DNA from: Fundidesulfovibrio magnetotacticus | Lineage (GTDB): Bacteria; Desulfobacterota; Desulfovibrionia; Desulfovibrionales; Desulfovibrionaceae | DNA length: 64,000 nt | Reading direction: 5' to 3' | Assembly: GCF_013019105.1 (NCBI RefSeq) | Contig: NZ_BLTE01000001.1 | Location: 310,001 to 374,000 of the forward strand | Part shown: piece by piece, positions 43,268 to 51,887 of the stretch | Layout: the number at the start of each line of letters is the position of its first letter | How positions within the stretch are numbered: the first letter of the stretch is position 1 | Made by a program: the position numbers and the translations under genes | The notes under the pieces: model-generated | What the model was told of the DNA's origin: nothing | Database searches by the model: none | The model's input: only the letters and a program-made list of their open reading frames with translations

Positions 43268-43785
43268 TGCGCCCCTCCTCGGCCCTGGCGGACAAGATCC
43301 TGCCCCTGGACGCCCTCCTGGAGCGGCTGGCCCCCCTGCGGGCCGGGGGCGGCATCGTGTTCACCAACGGCTGCTTCGACCTGCTCCACCCGGGCCACGT
43401 GGACCTGCTGCACCGCGCCCGGGAACTGGGCCGCGTCCTGGTGGTGGGCCTCAACTCCGACGCCTCCGTGACGGGCCTCAAAGGCCCCTCGCGCCCGGTG
43501 ACCCCCTTCGCCGACCGCGCCCTGGTGCTGGCGGGGCTGGCCAGCGTGGACTTCGTCACGGGCTTCGACGCCCCCACGCCCCGCGAACTCATCGAGGCCG
43601 TGCTCCCCCACGTGCTGGTCAAAGGCGGGGACTGGCCCGTGGAGTCCATCGTGGGGCGCGATGCCGTTGAGCGCGCGGGCGGCCGCGTGCTGAGCCTGCC
43701 GCTGCTGCCGGGCTACTCCACCACGGAGACCCTCCGGCGCGCCCTGAGCCTGGCGGAGCCCGCGAGGGAGCGTTCCGGCTCCTGA
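43267..43785 (+). CDS. rfaE2: Heptose 1-phosphate adenylyltransferase (RfaE2/HldE C-terminal type)
   Basis: 172 residues, one nucleotidyltransferase domain. FTNGCFDLLHPGHVDLLHRA with the catalytic HPGH (41-44), VVGLNSDASVTGLKGPSRPV, and YSTTETLRRA are the HldE-C/RfaE2 signatures. It makes ADP-heptose for LPS core from heptose 1-phosphate. The kinase half (RfaE1) is not next to it. Translationally coupled to the cysteine-cluster gene upstream by TGATG. Confidence 0.93.
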   Translation: MRPSSALADKILPLDALLERLAPLRAGGGIVFTNGCFDLLHPGHVDLLHRARELGRVLVVGLNSDASVTGLKGPSRPVTPFADRALVLAGLASVDFVTGFDAPTPRELIEAVLPHVLVKGGDWPVESIVGRDAVERAGGRVLSLPLLPGYSTTETLRRALSLAEPARERSGS

Positions 43786-43877
43786 TCCTTCTCGGCAACT
43801 CCTGTCCAGGCGGCCGCGAAGCTTGACGCTCAGCTTTGCTGGAACTACAAATGGATTCCTTGATGTCAGGAAACACC

Positions 43878-44222
43878 ATGCACCGAATCTTGCTCCACCT
43901 CGCGCGCCGCGCGGCGCTCCCGGCCCTGCTGCTCGCGCTCCTGGCTGCGGGCGCGGCCGCCCAGTCCGATCCGGACATGACCCTGGTGGCCGCCGGGGCC
44001 TCCATCACCGCCGTGGTGGGCGAAGAGGACGGCGAAGGGCTCTGGCTTCTGGCCTCCGACGGCACCAACTACGCCGTCTGGACCCCTGAAGAAGTGACCG
44101 TGGAATCCCTCGCCGCCTTCCAGGCCGCCTTCAAGAACAAGGAAGTCACCCTGAATGGCGACGTCTACAAGGACAAGTTCGGCAACCTGAACCTCTTCGT
44201 CAAGGCCTTGCCCCAGCCCTGA
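43878..44222 (+). CDS. Small exported protein of unknown function
   Basis: 114 residues starting at ATG 43878 (AGGAA upstream; earlier in-frame codons lack a better site). Signal peptide with a long hydrophobic run (RRAALPALLLALLAAGAAAQ). The mature part is a compact beta-type domain (ITAVVGEEDGEGLWLLASDG, EVTLNGDVYKDKFGNLNLFV). It resembles OB-like exported domains but no family is certain. Confidence 0.65.
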   Translation: MHRILLHLARRAALPALLLALLAAGAAAQSDPDMTLVAAGASITAVVGEEDGEGLWLLASDGTNYAVWTPEEVTVESLAAFQAAFKNKEVTLNGDVYKDKFGNLNLFVKALPQP

Positions 44223-44242
44223 ACGCCCACTCCGGAGCGGCC

Positions 44243-45142
44243 ATGCCCTCCCCGCGCGTCGAATCCCTGGCCCTGGCCGTGCTGGACCTCCTGCACCACG
44301 GCCTGCCCCAGGACAACGACACCCTCCACACCCTGCGCTCCACCTTCGGCGACGATTCCCCCGAAGGCCTGGCATCGGTCCTGGCCGACGCAGGGTCCGC
44401 CGAAGCGGCCACCCTGGCCGCCCTGCTCCTCTCCCCCGGCCCCGCCGTGCGCGAGGCGCTGGAACCGGCACTGGAAGCCTGCCGCCTGACCACGGACGAA
44501 CTGCCGCTCCTCACGGACCTCGTGGCCAACGGGGCCGCGCGCACCGCCGCCCTCTTCCCGGACGGACGCAGCGCCCCGCTGGACCTGGACGCGGAAAGCG
44601 CCCGGGCCTTCACCCTCCGGCTGCACCCCGAGGCCACCCCGCCCCAAGAGTTGACGCGCATCCTGGACCGGCGCTTTCCAGGCCGTCCGGCCTGGCGGCT
44701 CAAGGCCCTGCTTCGCGCCGCGCGCCCGGACTACACGTCGCCGCGCGTCTTCTTCCTCAGCGCTCTGCTGGAGCGCCTGGAGGCCCCGGACGGCGATGTC
44801 CTGGCCTGGGCCGTGCGCTTCCTGGAGGAACGCGGCGACGACCCCACGCCCCACCAGGCCCTGGCCGCAAAATACCACGAACTCTCCGCGCGCCTGCGCC
44901 AGGCCCAGGACTTCCGCAAGGCCCTGGCCGCGTCGAGCTTCGAGGTGATGGCCTCCCGGGGCGTGCGCCTCTCCCACCTGCACCCCGAGGCCCTGCGCGA
45001 GGAACTGGCGCGCCTGGACGCGGTCTGCCGGGCCGTGCTGGGCGGCCCTGCCTGGGCCGTGGCAGGCCTGGGCGAACGCGACCTGGGATCGGGCCACGAC
45101 GCATGGTCCATGGCGGAACTGCTCTCCGGCCTGGAGGATTGA
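44243..45142 (+). CDS. Helical repeat-like protein of unknown function
   Basis: 299 residues, no signal peptide or membrane segment. Alternating amphipathic helices (VREALEPALEACRLTTDELP, LLEAPDG-type turns, QALAAKYHELSARLRQAQDF) fit a HEAT or TPR-like fold. It lies 20 nt downstream of the small exported protein and is probably cotranscribed. No function recognised. Confidence 0.65.
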   Translation: MPSPRVESLALAVLDLLHHGLPQDNDTLHTLRSTFGDDSPEGLASVLADAGSAEAATLAALLLSPGPAVREALEPALEACRLTTDELPLLTDLVANGAARTAALFPDGRSAPLDLDAESARAFTLRLHPEATPPQELTRILDRRFPGRPAWRLKALLRAARPDYTSPRVFFLSALLERLEAPDGDVLAWAVRFLEERGDDPTPHQALAAKYHELSARLRQAQDFRKALAASSFEVMASRGVRLSHLHPEALREELARLDAVCRAVLGGPAWAVAGLGERDLGSGHDAWSMAELLSGLED

Positions 45143-45200
45143 ACGCCGCGCGTGCCCGGACGGAGCGCGTCCCGGAGGAGGGAGGCGCGGCGGGAAGGGG

Positions 45201-45617
45201 TCAGACGATGCGGGAAGTGACGGAGGCGTCCGGGCGGCGGTGCGGACCGTCCGCCTGTCCGATTCCGGCGAGGAGGGCGTCCAGGCGCTCGACGTCCAGG
45301 GGCTTGCGCACCACGGCATCGGCCCCGAACTCGCGGGCGTAGTCGAGATAGTCGTCGGAGAGCGCGGGAGGCGCACCCCCGGACATGGCCACCACCTTGA
45401 TGGACGCGTCGAGGCCTTTCACGCCCAAAACGACCTGGAGCCCGGAGATGTCCTTGAGGAAGATTTCGGTGATGACGAGATGGAAAGGCCCGTGCTCCTG
45501 GAGGTCTTCGAGATAGTAGCGGGCCTCCGCCACGAAGGGGTCGTGGCCGAGGGTTCGCAGCATGCGCGTGAGCCTCAGGGCGGTCTCGTCGTCGTTATCC
45601 AGCACCATGACGCGCAA
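45201..45617 (-). CDS. Degenerate response regulator receiver protein
   Basis: 138 residues starting at TTG 45617, which has an ideal GGGAGG 5 nt upstream. An earlier start at 45653 has no such site. One receiver domain: acidic pair in MRVMVLDNDDE, Thr/Ala region VVAMSGGAP, and the lysine in VVRKPLD. The phospho-acceptor position reads E51 (FHLVITEIFLKD) instead of Asp, so the protein is probably not phosphorylated or behaves as if always on. No output domain. Target unknown. Confidence 0.8.
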   Translation of the reverse strand: MRVMVLDNDDETALRLTRMLRTLGHDPFVAEARYYLEDLQEHGPFHLVITEIFLKDISGLQVVLGVKGLDASIKVVAMSGGAPPALSDDYLDYAREFGADAVVRKPLDVERLDALLAGIGQADGPHRRPDASVTSRIV

Positions 45618-45894
45618 AGGGGCCTCCCTGGGATTTGCCGCGAAACAGATCAATCGGTTTTTCTACCCATGGGCATCTCTTCCTGGAAAGTCCAGTAGGG
45701 AGAACCCTACTCTTTGGCTACAGGAATGCCGACTGGACGCCTCCGTCCGGAATGGTTGCCATACCTCCCGCCGAGGGGTAACCTGACGGCATGAAAAAGC
45801 ACCCTCTCCACACGCCCCCCCTCAGCCCCGGGGCGGCCCGTCGGCCAGTGCCGACCCGCAGGCCAGCTGAACAGGCAGACATGCTGCTTCGCAA

Positions 45895-46134
45895 CTGACC
45901 TCCCGGCCCTGCACGGGCTGCGGCTGGTGCTGCCTGGACGCCCAGTGCGGCGAGTCGCACATCCTGCACGGCTACCGGGAGCGCTGCCCGGAGCTCTTCT
46001 GGGACCAGCCCCTGGGGCTCTACCGTTGCCGCCTTTCCGACACCCCCCGCTTCCGGGAGCTCCTGGCCATGGGCGAGGGGTGCTGCGCCCCCCTGAACCC
46101 CTGGCGCGACAACGTGCGCCGACGCGACCGCTGA
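45895..46134 (+). CDS. Small cysteine-rich protein without a standard start codon
   Basis: An open frame of 79 codons (45895-46134) encoding RPCTGCGWCCLDAQCGES near the N-terminus, then RERCPELFWDQPLGLYRC and MGEGCCAPLNPWRDN. The dense, ordered cysteines (CxxCxxCC) and the ending in CC-APLNPWR resemble small YkgJ-like cysteine-cluster proteins. The frame is closed by TGA at 45868 and contains no ATG, GTG or TTG before the cysteines; only CTG 45895 is available. An upstream ATG frame (45791) runs into a stop exactly at 45896, one base out of frame, so a frameshift is also possible. The coding look (composition and cysteine pattern) is strong. Confidence 0.55.
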   Translation: MTSRPCTGCGWCCLDAQCGESHILHGYRERCPELFWDQPLGLYRCRLSDTPRFRELLAMGEGCCAPLNPWRDNVRRRDR

Positions 46135-46289
46135 CCTACGCCCCAGAGGTTTTCGGGATCCCCCCTTGCGGCGCGGACGTGCACGGCGCGCCCCTCCTCC
46201 CCGTCCTGCCCCTCCTGCCCCTCCTGCCCGCCTGACCTGCGCCGGGTGTTTCCGTTTGCCCCGCGGACCCGCCCCCTTCGACAAATGTA

Positions 46290-46317
46290 TTTACACTGCG
46301 CACAAAAATGTTAGAGT
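46290..46317 (+). promoter_or_regulatory. Candidate promoter/operator of the SorC regulator gene
   Basis: TTTACA at 46290-46295 (5 of 6 to the -35 consensus) and TAGAGT at 46312-46317 (16-nt spacer) in an AT-rich stretch just upstream of ATG 46360. The -35 box overlaps the short inverted repeat TGTA-TT-TACA (46286-46295), which could be an operator for autoregulation. Confidence 0.4.
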
Positions 46318-46359
46318 TCCGTCCGTAAGCAAACTTCTGAAATCCAATCGGGCAAAAGT

Positions 46360-47307
46360 ATGCAGGACGCCGACGAACACGAACAACAGCTCCTCTCCCG
46401 CGCGGCCTGGCTCTATTTCCACGAGGATCTCACCCAGGCCGAGATCGGCGAGCGCCTGGGCGTCACCCGGCTCAAGGTGAACCGCCTGCTCCAGATGGGC
46501 CGCGAGTCCGGGCTCATCTCGGTGTCCATCAACACGCCCTTCCGCGAGTGCGTGGACCTGGAAGGCCGCCTGGTGCGCCGCTTCGGCCTCATCCGGGCCA
46601 TCGTGGCCCCAACGCCCGAGCACGGCGGCGAACGCCTCTACGAAGCCATCGGACGCCCCGCCGGAGAATACGTCTCCCGCGCCCTGCGCGACGGCCAGTC
46701 CCTGGGCGTCGGCTGGGGCAGAACCATGCGCGAGGCCATCAACGGCATCGCCGTACGGGCCTACCGCGACATCTCCATCAGCTCGCTCTACGGCGGGGTG
46801 CCCCGAAGCCCGGTGAACCCCTTCGACTCCACCGCCATGTTCGCCCGGCGCTTCCAGGCGCGCACCTGCAACCACCTGGCCGCGCCCATGTTCGTCTCCT
46901 CCCCCCAGGTGCGCGACACCATCGCCGGGCAGGACCTCTTCCGCACCTTCTACGAGGAAGCCCTCCAGGTGGACATGATCCTCACCGCCTCGGGCGACCT
47001 CACCTCCCAGGCCACCAACCTGGCCCTGGGCGTGATCACGCCCGACCAGCGCGCCTCCCTGGCCCGCGCCGGGGCCGTGGGCGAGTTCTTCGGGCGCTTC
47101 CTGGACGACAAGGGCGACCCAGTGGACCACCCCCTCAACGCCTGCAGCATGTCCCCGGACTTCACCGGACTGTTGCGCGCGCCGCACATCGTGCTGGTGT
47201 CCGGGGGGCTGGCCAAGCTCAACATCCTGCACGCCATCCTCGGGCGGGGCTACGTCCACGTCTTCGTGACCGACGCCGAAACCGCCCAGAACCTGCTCAA
47301 CCGCTGA
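46360..47307 (+). CDS. SorC/DeoR-type sugar-phosphate-responsive regulator
   Basis: 315 residues. N-terminal helix-turn-helix (LTQAEIGERLGVTRLKVNRL), then a SorC sugar-binding domain (SLGVGWGRTMREAIN, LVSGGLAKLNILHAILGRGY, VHVFVTDAETAQNLL) related to the glucosamine-6-phosphate isomerase fold. Such regulators bind a phosphorylated sugar or polyol and act on a neighbouring operon. It stands 12 nt upstream of glpD, so it is probably cotranscribed and may control the glpD/phn genes. Confidence 0.92.
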   Translation: MQDADEHEQQLLSRAAWLYFHEDLTQAEIGERLGVTRLKVNRLLQMGRESGLISVSINTPFRECVDLEGRLVRRFGLIRAIVAPTPEHGGERLYEAIGRPAGEYVSRALRDGQSLGVGWGRTMREAINGIAVRAYRDISISSLYGGVPRSPVNPFDSTAMFARRFQARTCNHLAAPMFVSSPQVRDTIAGQDLFRTFYEEALQVDMILTASGDLTSQATNLALGVITPDQRASLARAGAVGEFFGRFLDDKGDPVDHPLNACSMSPDFTGLLRAPHIVLVSGGLAKLNILHAILGRGYVHVFVTDAETAQNLLNR

Positions 47308-47319
47308 CAAAGGCACCCC

Positions 47320-48954
47320 GTGGACAGAAGAGAATCCCTCGCCCGGCTCAAAGCCCCCCGCCCCTTCGACATCCTGGTGATCGGAGGCGGCGCCACCGGC
47401 TGCGGCGTCGCCCTGGACGCCGCCACCCGCGGGCTCGACACCGCCCTGGTGGAACAGTCCGACTTCGCCCAGGGCACCAGCAGCAAGAGCACCAAGCTGG
47501 TGCACGGCGGCGTGCGCTACCTGGAAAAGGCCGTACTGGGCCTGGACCGCGAACAGTTCGCCCTGGTGCGAGAGGGCCTGCGCGAACGCGGGCTCTTCCT
47601 GCGCAACGCCCCGCACCTGGCCCACTCCATCCGGCTCATGACCCCCGTGACCTCCTGGGTCCAGGCGGGCTACGTCTTCGCGGGCCTGGTGCTCTACGAC
47701 CTCCTGGCCGGACGCCTGGGCCTGGGCCGCAGCGCCTTCGTCACGCGCGGCAAGGCGCAAAAGCTCTTCCCCCAGCTGGACCTCTCCGGCGCGGTGGGCG
47801 CGGTGACCTACCGCGACGGCCAGTTCAACGACGCCCGCATGGCCGTGGCCCTGGCCCGCACCGCGCAGGACCACGGCGCGGCCTGCGCCAACCACGTGGA
47901 GGTGACGGCGCTCCTCAAGGAGAACGGACGCCTGCGCGGGGCCACCCTGCGCGACGCGTTCACCGGCGACTCGTGGGACATCGCCGCGCGCGCCGTGGTC
48001 AACGCCACCGGCCCCTTCGCCGACGGCGTGCGCCGCATGGACGACCCCGCCGCCCGGGACATGCTCAAGGTCAGCTCCGGCATCCACATCCTGCTGGACA
48101 AGAGCTTCGCCCCCGAGGGGCTCTCGCTCATGATCCCCTCCACCGAGGACGGCCGCGTGCTCTTCATGATCCCCTGGATGGGCCACGTGCTCTTCGGCAC
48201 CACCGACGAACCCGCCGACGTGGAGCGCGACCCCGAGGCCAGCGAGCGCGACATCGACTACCTGCTCTCCTACGCCCGCAAATACCTGCGCCGCCCGCCC
48301 GCGCGCTCCGACGTGCTGGCCGCCTGGAGCGGCCTGCGCCCCCTGGTGTTCGCCCCCGGCAAGCAGGGCACCCAGGACCTGGCCCGCACCCACGTGATCG
48401 AGCAAAGCCCCTCCGGGCTCGTGAGCATCACCGGCGGCAAGTGGACCAGCTACCGCGCCATGGCCGAGGAGGCCGTGGACGCGGCCGTGAAGGCCTTTGC
48501 GCTGGACGCCGGGCCGTGCGCCACCCACGAGTTGCGCCTGCTGGGCTCGCGCGGTTTCGTGCCCCAGGGATGGCGCGCCCTGGCGCGTCGTTTCGGGCTC
48601 GACCCCGAAACCGCCCGCGCCCTGCACGAACTCCACGGCGACGAGGCCGCGCAGGTGGCCGCGCTGGGCCAGGCCGAAGGGCTCATGGACCGCCTCCACC
48701 CGGCGCATCCCTACATCCTGGCGCAGGTGGCCTTCGCCGCGCGCCGGGAGATGGCCGGCAGGCTCGCGGACGTGCTCACGCGCCGCCTGCCCCTGGGGCT
48801 CCTGGAAGAGGCCCACGCGCGCGAGGCCGCACCGGCCGCGGCGGCCGTCATGGCCAGGGAGCTGGGCTGGGACGAGGCCGCCACCCAAGCCGAGATCGCC
48901 TCGGTGGTCGAAGGCGCGGCCCGCTCCGCCCCGGCGGCGGGAAGTCCCGCATGA
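47320..48954 (+). CDS. glpD: FAD-dependent glycerol-3-phosphate dehydrogenase
   Basis: 544 residues starting at GTG 47320. FAD-binding VIGGGATGCGVALDAATRG (GGGATG 22-27), the GlpD signatures STKLVHGGVRYLE and SITGGKWTSYRAMAEE, and a C-terminal DAO-C-type helical domain. It oxidises sn-glycerol-3-phosphate to dihydroxyacetone phosphate and passes electrons to quinone at the inner membrane. The SorC regulator lies just upstream and the PhnD-CEE transport genes follow 348 nt later. Confidence 0.95.
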   Translation: MDRRESLARLKAPRPFDILVIGGGATGCGVALDAATRGLDTALVEQSDFAQGTSSKSTKLVHGGVRYLEKAVLGLDREQFALVREGLRERGLFLRNAPHLAHSIRLMTPVTSWVQAGYVFAGLVLYDLLAGRLGLGRSAFVTRGKAQKLFPQLDLSGAVGAVTYRDGQFNDARMAVALARTAQDHGAACANHVEVTALLKENGRLRGATLRDAFTGDSWDIAARAVVNATGPFADGVRRMDDPAARDMLKVSSGIHILLDKSFAPEGLSLMIPSTEDGRVLFMIPWMGHVLFGTTDEPADVERDPEASERDIDYLLSYARKYLRRPPARSDVLAAWSGLRPLVFAPGKQGTQDLARTHVIEQSPSGLVSITGGKWTSYRAMAEEAVDAAVKAFALDAGPCATHELRLLGSRGFVPQGWRALARRFGLDPETARALHELHGDEAAQVAALGQAEGLMDRLHPAHPYILAQVAFAARREMAGRLADVLTRRLPLGLLEEAHAREAAPAAAAVMARELGWDEAATQAEIASVVEGAARSAPAAGSPA

Positions 48955-48998
48955 GCGACGCGCCGCTCCCGGCGCACCGAACAGGCCGGATGAGTCGG

Positions 48999-49018
48999 GG
49001 CACACGCCCGGGCGTGCC
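48999..49018 (+). terminator. Hairpin downstream of glpD
   Basis: GGCACACGCCC / GGGCGTGCC with a 2-nt bulge, followed by TTGG, about 45 nt after the glpD stop. Possible terminator separating glpD from the phn genes. Confidence 0.4.
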
Positions 49019-49130
49019 TTGGGCGTTGCCGGGACGGCTCAATTAGCTTACGTTTTTTCGCCGCTCCTTGGGCGCGGCGGGGCATGCCGGGCCGGGTGCG
49101 CGTCCCTGCCACCACAGATTGACGGCAGTC

Positions 49131-49180
49131 CCCGGAAACGGGGCCCGCGCGAGACGCTTACGGGCGGCGAAGCCACCCCG
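49131..49180 (+). repeat. Dispersed double-hairpin repeat family B, copy 2
   Basis: CCCGGAAACGGG hairpin, then GAGACGCTTACGGGCGGCGA followed by AGCCACCCC. Variant of the 17701 copy. Confidence 0.65.
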
Positions 49181-49192
49181 GCGTGATGACAC

Positions 49193-49249
49193 ACCCCGAC
49201 GGCGGGGTTTGAACGAGTCGCTTACGGGCGGCGAAGCCGCTCTGCTCCA
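49193..49249 (+). repeat. Dispersed double-hairpin repeat family B, copy 3
   Basis: CCCCGACGGCGGGG hairpin, then GAGTCGCTTACGGGCGGCGA, AGCCGC and CTGCTCCA. It follows copy 2 directly, making a tandem. Confidence 0.7.
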
Positions 49250-49302
49250 TTGGCTGTCTTGAGGGAATCCGTGTTCGGGCAACATCTTCACGAGGAGGGG
49301 AC

Positions 49303-50304
49303 ATGCTGAAACGTTTCGCGATCCTAGCGCTTCTGACCGTGCTCTTAGGCGCAACCGCCGCCCAGGCCCAGGACGACTGCGCCAACAGGGGAACCCTGGA
49401 CAAGCAGTACTGCGACGCCGACAAGAACCTTGTGGCCGACGCCCCCAAGGCCGGCAAGTGTCAGGACCCCGGCACCCTCGTCTTCACCTACGCCCCGGTG
49501 GAAGACCCGGCGGTCTACAAGGATCTCTTCGCCGACTTCCAGGAGTACCTCTCCAAGGCCACCGGCAAGAAGGTGGTGTACTACTCCGTGCAGTCCAACG
49601 CCGCCGAGGTGGAGGCCATGCGCTCGGGCAGGCTGCACATCGCGGGCTTCTCCACCGGCCCCACCTGCTTCGCGGTGAACCTGGCGGGCTACGTGCCCAT
49701 CGCCGTGAAGGGCTACGAGAAGGAATTCCAGGGCTACAACCTGATCATGGTGGTCAAGAAGGACAGCCCCTACCAGAAGCTTGAAGACCTCAAGGGCAAG
49801 AAGATCGCCCACACCTCGGCCTCCTCCAACTCCGGCAACATGGCCCCCCGCGCCCTGTTCCCCAAGCTGGGCCTCGTCCCGGACAAGGACTACACCGTGG
49901 TCTACTCCGGCAAGCACGACCAGTCCGTGCTGGGTGTGGTGCACGGCGACTACGACGCCGCCCCCGTGGCCTCCGACGTGTACGACCGCATGGTCAAAGC
50001 CGGTCGAGTGGACAAGGACGCCCTGCGCATCATCTACCGCAGCGCCACGTTCCCCACCTCCTCCTTCGGCTACTGGAGCCAGCTCTGCCCCGACCTGGCC
50101 AAGAAGATCCAGGACGCCTTCAACTCCTACCGCTTCACCGAAGCCATGAAGAAGAATTTCGACGGCGCGGACCGCTTCTACCCCGTCACCTACCAGAAGG
50201 ACTGGGCCGTCATCCGCGAAATCAACGACGCGGAGGGCGTGACCTACACCGAGGAAGGCATGCGCAAGGAAGAAGAGAAAGAAGCCGCCGCCAAGAAGAA
50301 ATAG
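49303..50304 (+). CDS. phnD: Phosphonate-type ABC transporter substrate-binding protein
   Basis: 333 residues, PhnD family. Signal peptide MLKRFAILALLTVLLGATAA (cleavage at AQA). Periplasmic binding fold: LVFTYAPVEDPAVYKDLFAD, VEAMRSGRLHIAGFSTGP, then KKIAHTSASSNSGNMAPRAL, a Ser-rich loop at the phosphonate/phosphate-binding position. The C-terminus is a Lys/Glu-rich tail. It binds a phosphonate- or phosphoester-like ligand; the exact ligand is not known. AGGAGG lies before the ATG. First gene of phnD-phnC-phnE-phnE-HAD. Confidence 0.92.
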   Translation: MLKRFAILALLTVLLGATAAQAQDDCANRGTLDKQYCDADKNLVADAPKAGKCQDPGTLVFTYAPVEDPAVYKDLFADFQEYLSKATGKKVVYYSVQSNAAEVEAMRSGRLHIAGFSTGPTCFAVNLAGYVPIAVKGYEKEFQGYNLIMVVKKDSPYQKLEDLKGKKIAHTSASSNSGNMAPRALFPKLGLVPDKDYTVVYSGKHDQSVLGVVHGDYDAAPVASDVYDRMVKAGRVDKDALRIIYRSATFPTSSFGYWSQLCPDLAKKIQDAFNSYRFTEAMKKNFDGADRFYPVTYQKDWAVIREINDAEGVTYTEEGMRKEEEKEAAAKKK

Positions 50305-50310
50305 GAATCC

Positions 50311-51105
50311 ATGAGCAGCACCATGAACAACGCAGGGAACGGGGCCAGGCCCCGTTCCCTTTCGGTGGAGAACCTGGAGAAGGCCTACCGTTCCGGCAAG
50401 CCGGTGCTCAAGGGCATCTCCTTCCAGGTTGAGGGAGCGATCACGCTGGGCATCATCGGGCCTTCGGGCTCGGGCAAGAGCACCATGCTGCGCTGCATCA
50501 ACCGGCTCATCGAGCCCACGGCCGGGCGCATCGTGGTGGCCGGGCAGGACGTGGCCGGGCTCTCCGGCACGGCCCTGCGCCACGCCAGACGCCACATCGG
50601 CATGGTCTTCCAGGAGTTCAACCTGGTGGAGCGCCTCTCGGTGATCGAGAACGTGCTCTGCGGCCGCCTGGGCTACATTTCGCCCTTCAAGGCCTGGCTG
50701 CGCAAATACCCCCAGGAAGACATCGACAAGGCCTTCGCGCTCATCGACCACGTGGGCCTGGGCGACTTCTACAACCAGCGCGCCGACAGCCTCTCCGGCG
50801 GCCAGCGCCAGCGGGTGGGCATCGCCAGGGCCGTCATGCAGGAGCCCGACATCATCATGGCCGACGAGCCCACCAGCTCGCTCGACCCCAAGACTTCCGT
50901 GGAGATCATGGAGCTTCTGCGCCAGTTCTCCCGCGAGCGCGACATCCCCATGCTCGTGAACATCCACGACGTGGAGCTGGCCAAGCGCTTCTGCGACCGC
51001 ATCATCGGCATCTCCCAGGGCGTGGTGGTCTTCGACGGCCCCCCCGGAGAGCTGACGACAAGCGACCTCAAGGCCATCTACGGCGGAGAGGACTGGCTGG
51101 CATGA
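50311..51105 (+). CDS. phnC: Phosphonate-type ABC transporter ATP-binding protein
   Basis: 264 residues. Walker [10 protein letters not shown] loop [10 protein letters not shown], signature [13 protein letters not shown], Walker [14 protein letters not shown] and the H loop HDVELA. It energises import together with the two PhnE permeases. The start 50311 follows AGGA. It overlaps phnE by 4 nt (ATGA). Confidence 0.95.
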   Translation: MSSTMNNAGNGARPRSLSVENLEKAYRSGKPVLKGISFQVEGAITLGIIGPSGSGKSTMLRCINRLIEPTAGRIVVAGQDVAGLSGTALRHARRHIGMVFQEFNLVERLSVIENVLCGRLGYISPFKAWLRKYPQEDIDKAFALIDHVGLGDFYNQRADSLSGGQRQRVGIARAVMQEPDIIMADEPTSSLDPKTSVEIMELLRQFSRERDIPMLVNIHDVELAKRFCDRIIGISQGVVVFDGPPGELTTSDLKAIYGGEDWLA

Positions 51106-51887
51106 GCGCCGCAGCCCTTCGCACGCCCTTCCAGCCCAACTGGTGGGCCAGGTTCGGCTTTCTGCTGCTGCTGGTCTACTGCGCCTACGCCGTCTCGGAG
51201 CTCTCCATCACCTGGGAGCGCTTCGTCACGGGGCTCCACACGGGCGCGAAATTCCTGGCCGAGCTGTTCCCCCCCAGCTCCAAACGCCTGGGCCTGCTCT
51301 TCGACAACCTCGTGGAGACGGTGCAGATCGCGGTGATCGCCTCGGCCGTGGGCATCGCCCTCTCGCTGCCCCTGGGGCTGCTCTCGGCGCGCAACCTCAT
51401 GCCCGGGTGGCTCACCTGGCCCGCGCGCGCAGTGATCGCCATCAGCCGCTCCTTCCACCCGGTGATCTTCGCCATCCTTTTCGTGAAGGCCGTGGGCTTC
51501 GGCCCCCTGGCGGGCATCCTCACCCTGGTGTTCGCCTCCATCGGCTTCGTGGGGAAGCTCTTCGCGGAGGCCATCGAGGAGATCTCGCTCAAGCCCGTGG
51601 AGGCCGTCACGGCCGCCGGAGCGCCCTTCATGAGCGTGCTCACCTACGCCGTGCTGCCCCAGGTGTTCAACCGCTTCATCGGCTTCGCCACCTACCAGTT
51701 CGACTCCAACCTGCGAAACTCCACCATGATCGGCGTGGTGGGCGCGGGCGGCATCGGCGGCACGCTCTTCGCGGCCTTCCAGCGTTTCGACTACGACTTC
51801 CTCTGCACCATCCTGCTCGCCATCATCGGCCTGATCATGGTGGGCGAATACCTGGCCGTAAGGATCAAGGCGACCTTCAATGACTGA
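51102..51887 (+). CDS. phnE: Phosphonate-type ABC transporter permease, first
   Basis: 261 residues, one of two paralogous PhnE permeases. EAA-type motif in [20 protein letters not shown] and [19 protein letters not shown] near the end are the binding-protein-dependent permease signatures. About six membrane helices. Overlaps phnC by 4 nt and the second permease by 8 nt. Confidence 0.94.
   Translation: MSAAALRTPFQPNWWARFGFLLLLVYCAYAVSELSITWERFVTGLHTGAKFLAELFPPSSKRLGLLFDNLVETVQIAVIASAVGIALSLPLGLLSARNLMPGWLTWPARAVIAISRSFHPVIFAILFVKAVGFGPLAGILTLVFASIGFVGKLFAEAIEEISLKPVEAVTAAGAPFMSVLTYAVLPQVFNRFIGFATYQFDSNLRNSTMIGVVGAGGIGGTLFAAFQRFDYDFLCTILLAIIGLIMVGEYLAVRIKATFND

Larger units (their letters stand above)
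48955..49302. other. Intergenic region, 348 bp
   Basis: No gene found. It contains an imperfect hairpin (48999-49018) and two family B repeat copies (49131-49180, 49193-49249), then AGGAGG before phnD. No clear promoter for phnD recognised. Confidence 0.5.

Noticed and set aside
45754-45783. Hairpin (GGTTGCC / GGTAACC) as a riboswitch
   Set aside because: Only a short stem with a G-T pair was found, with no conserved core of a known class; more likely a chance or terminator-like structure.
46291-49005. Long minus-strand open frame opposite SorC and glpD
   Set aside because: Shadow frame from GC-rich codon usage; composition rich in Gly/His/Val and no motif.
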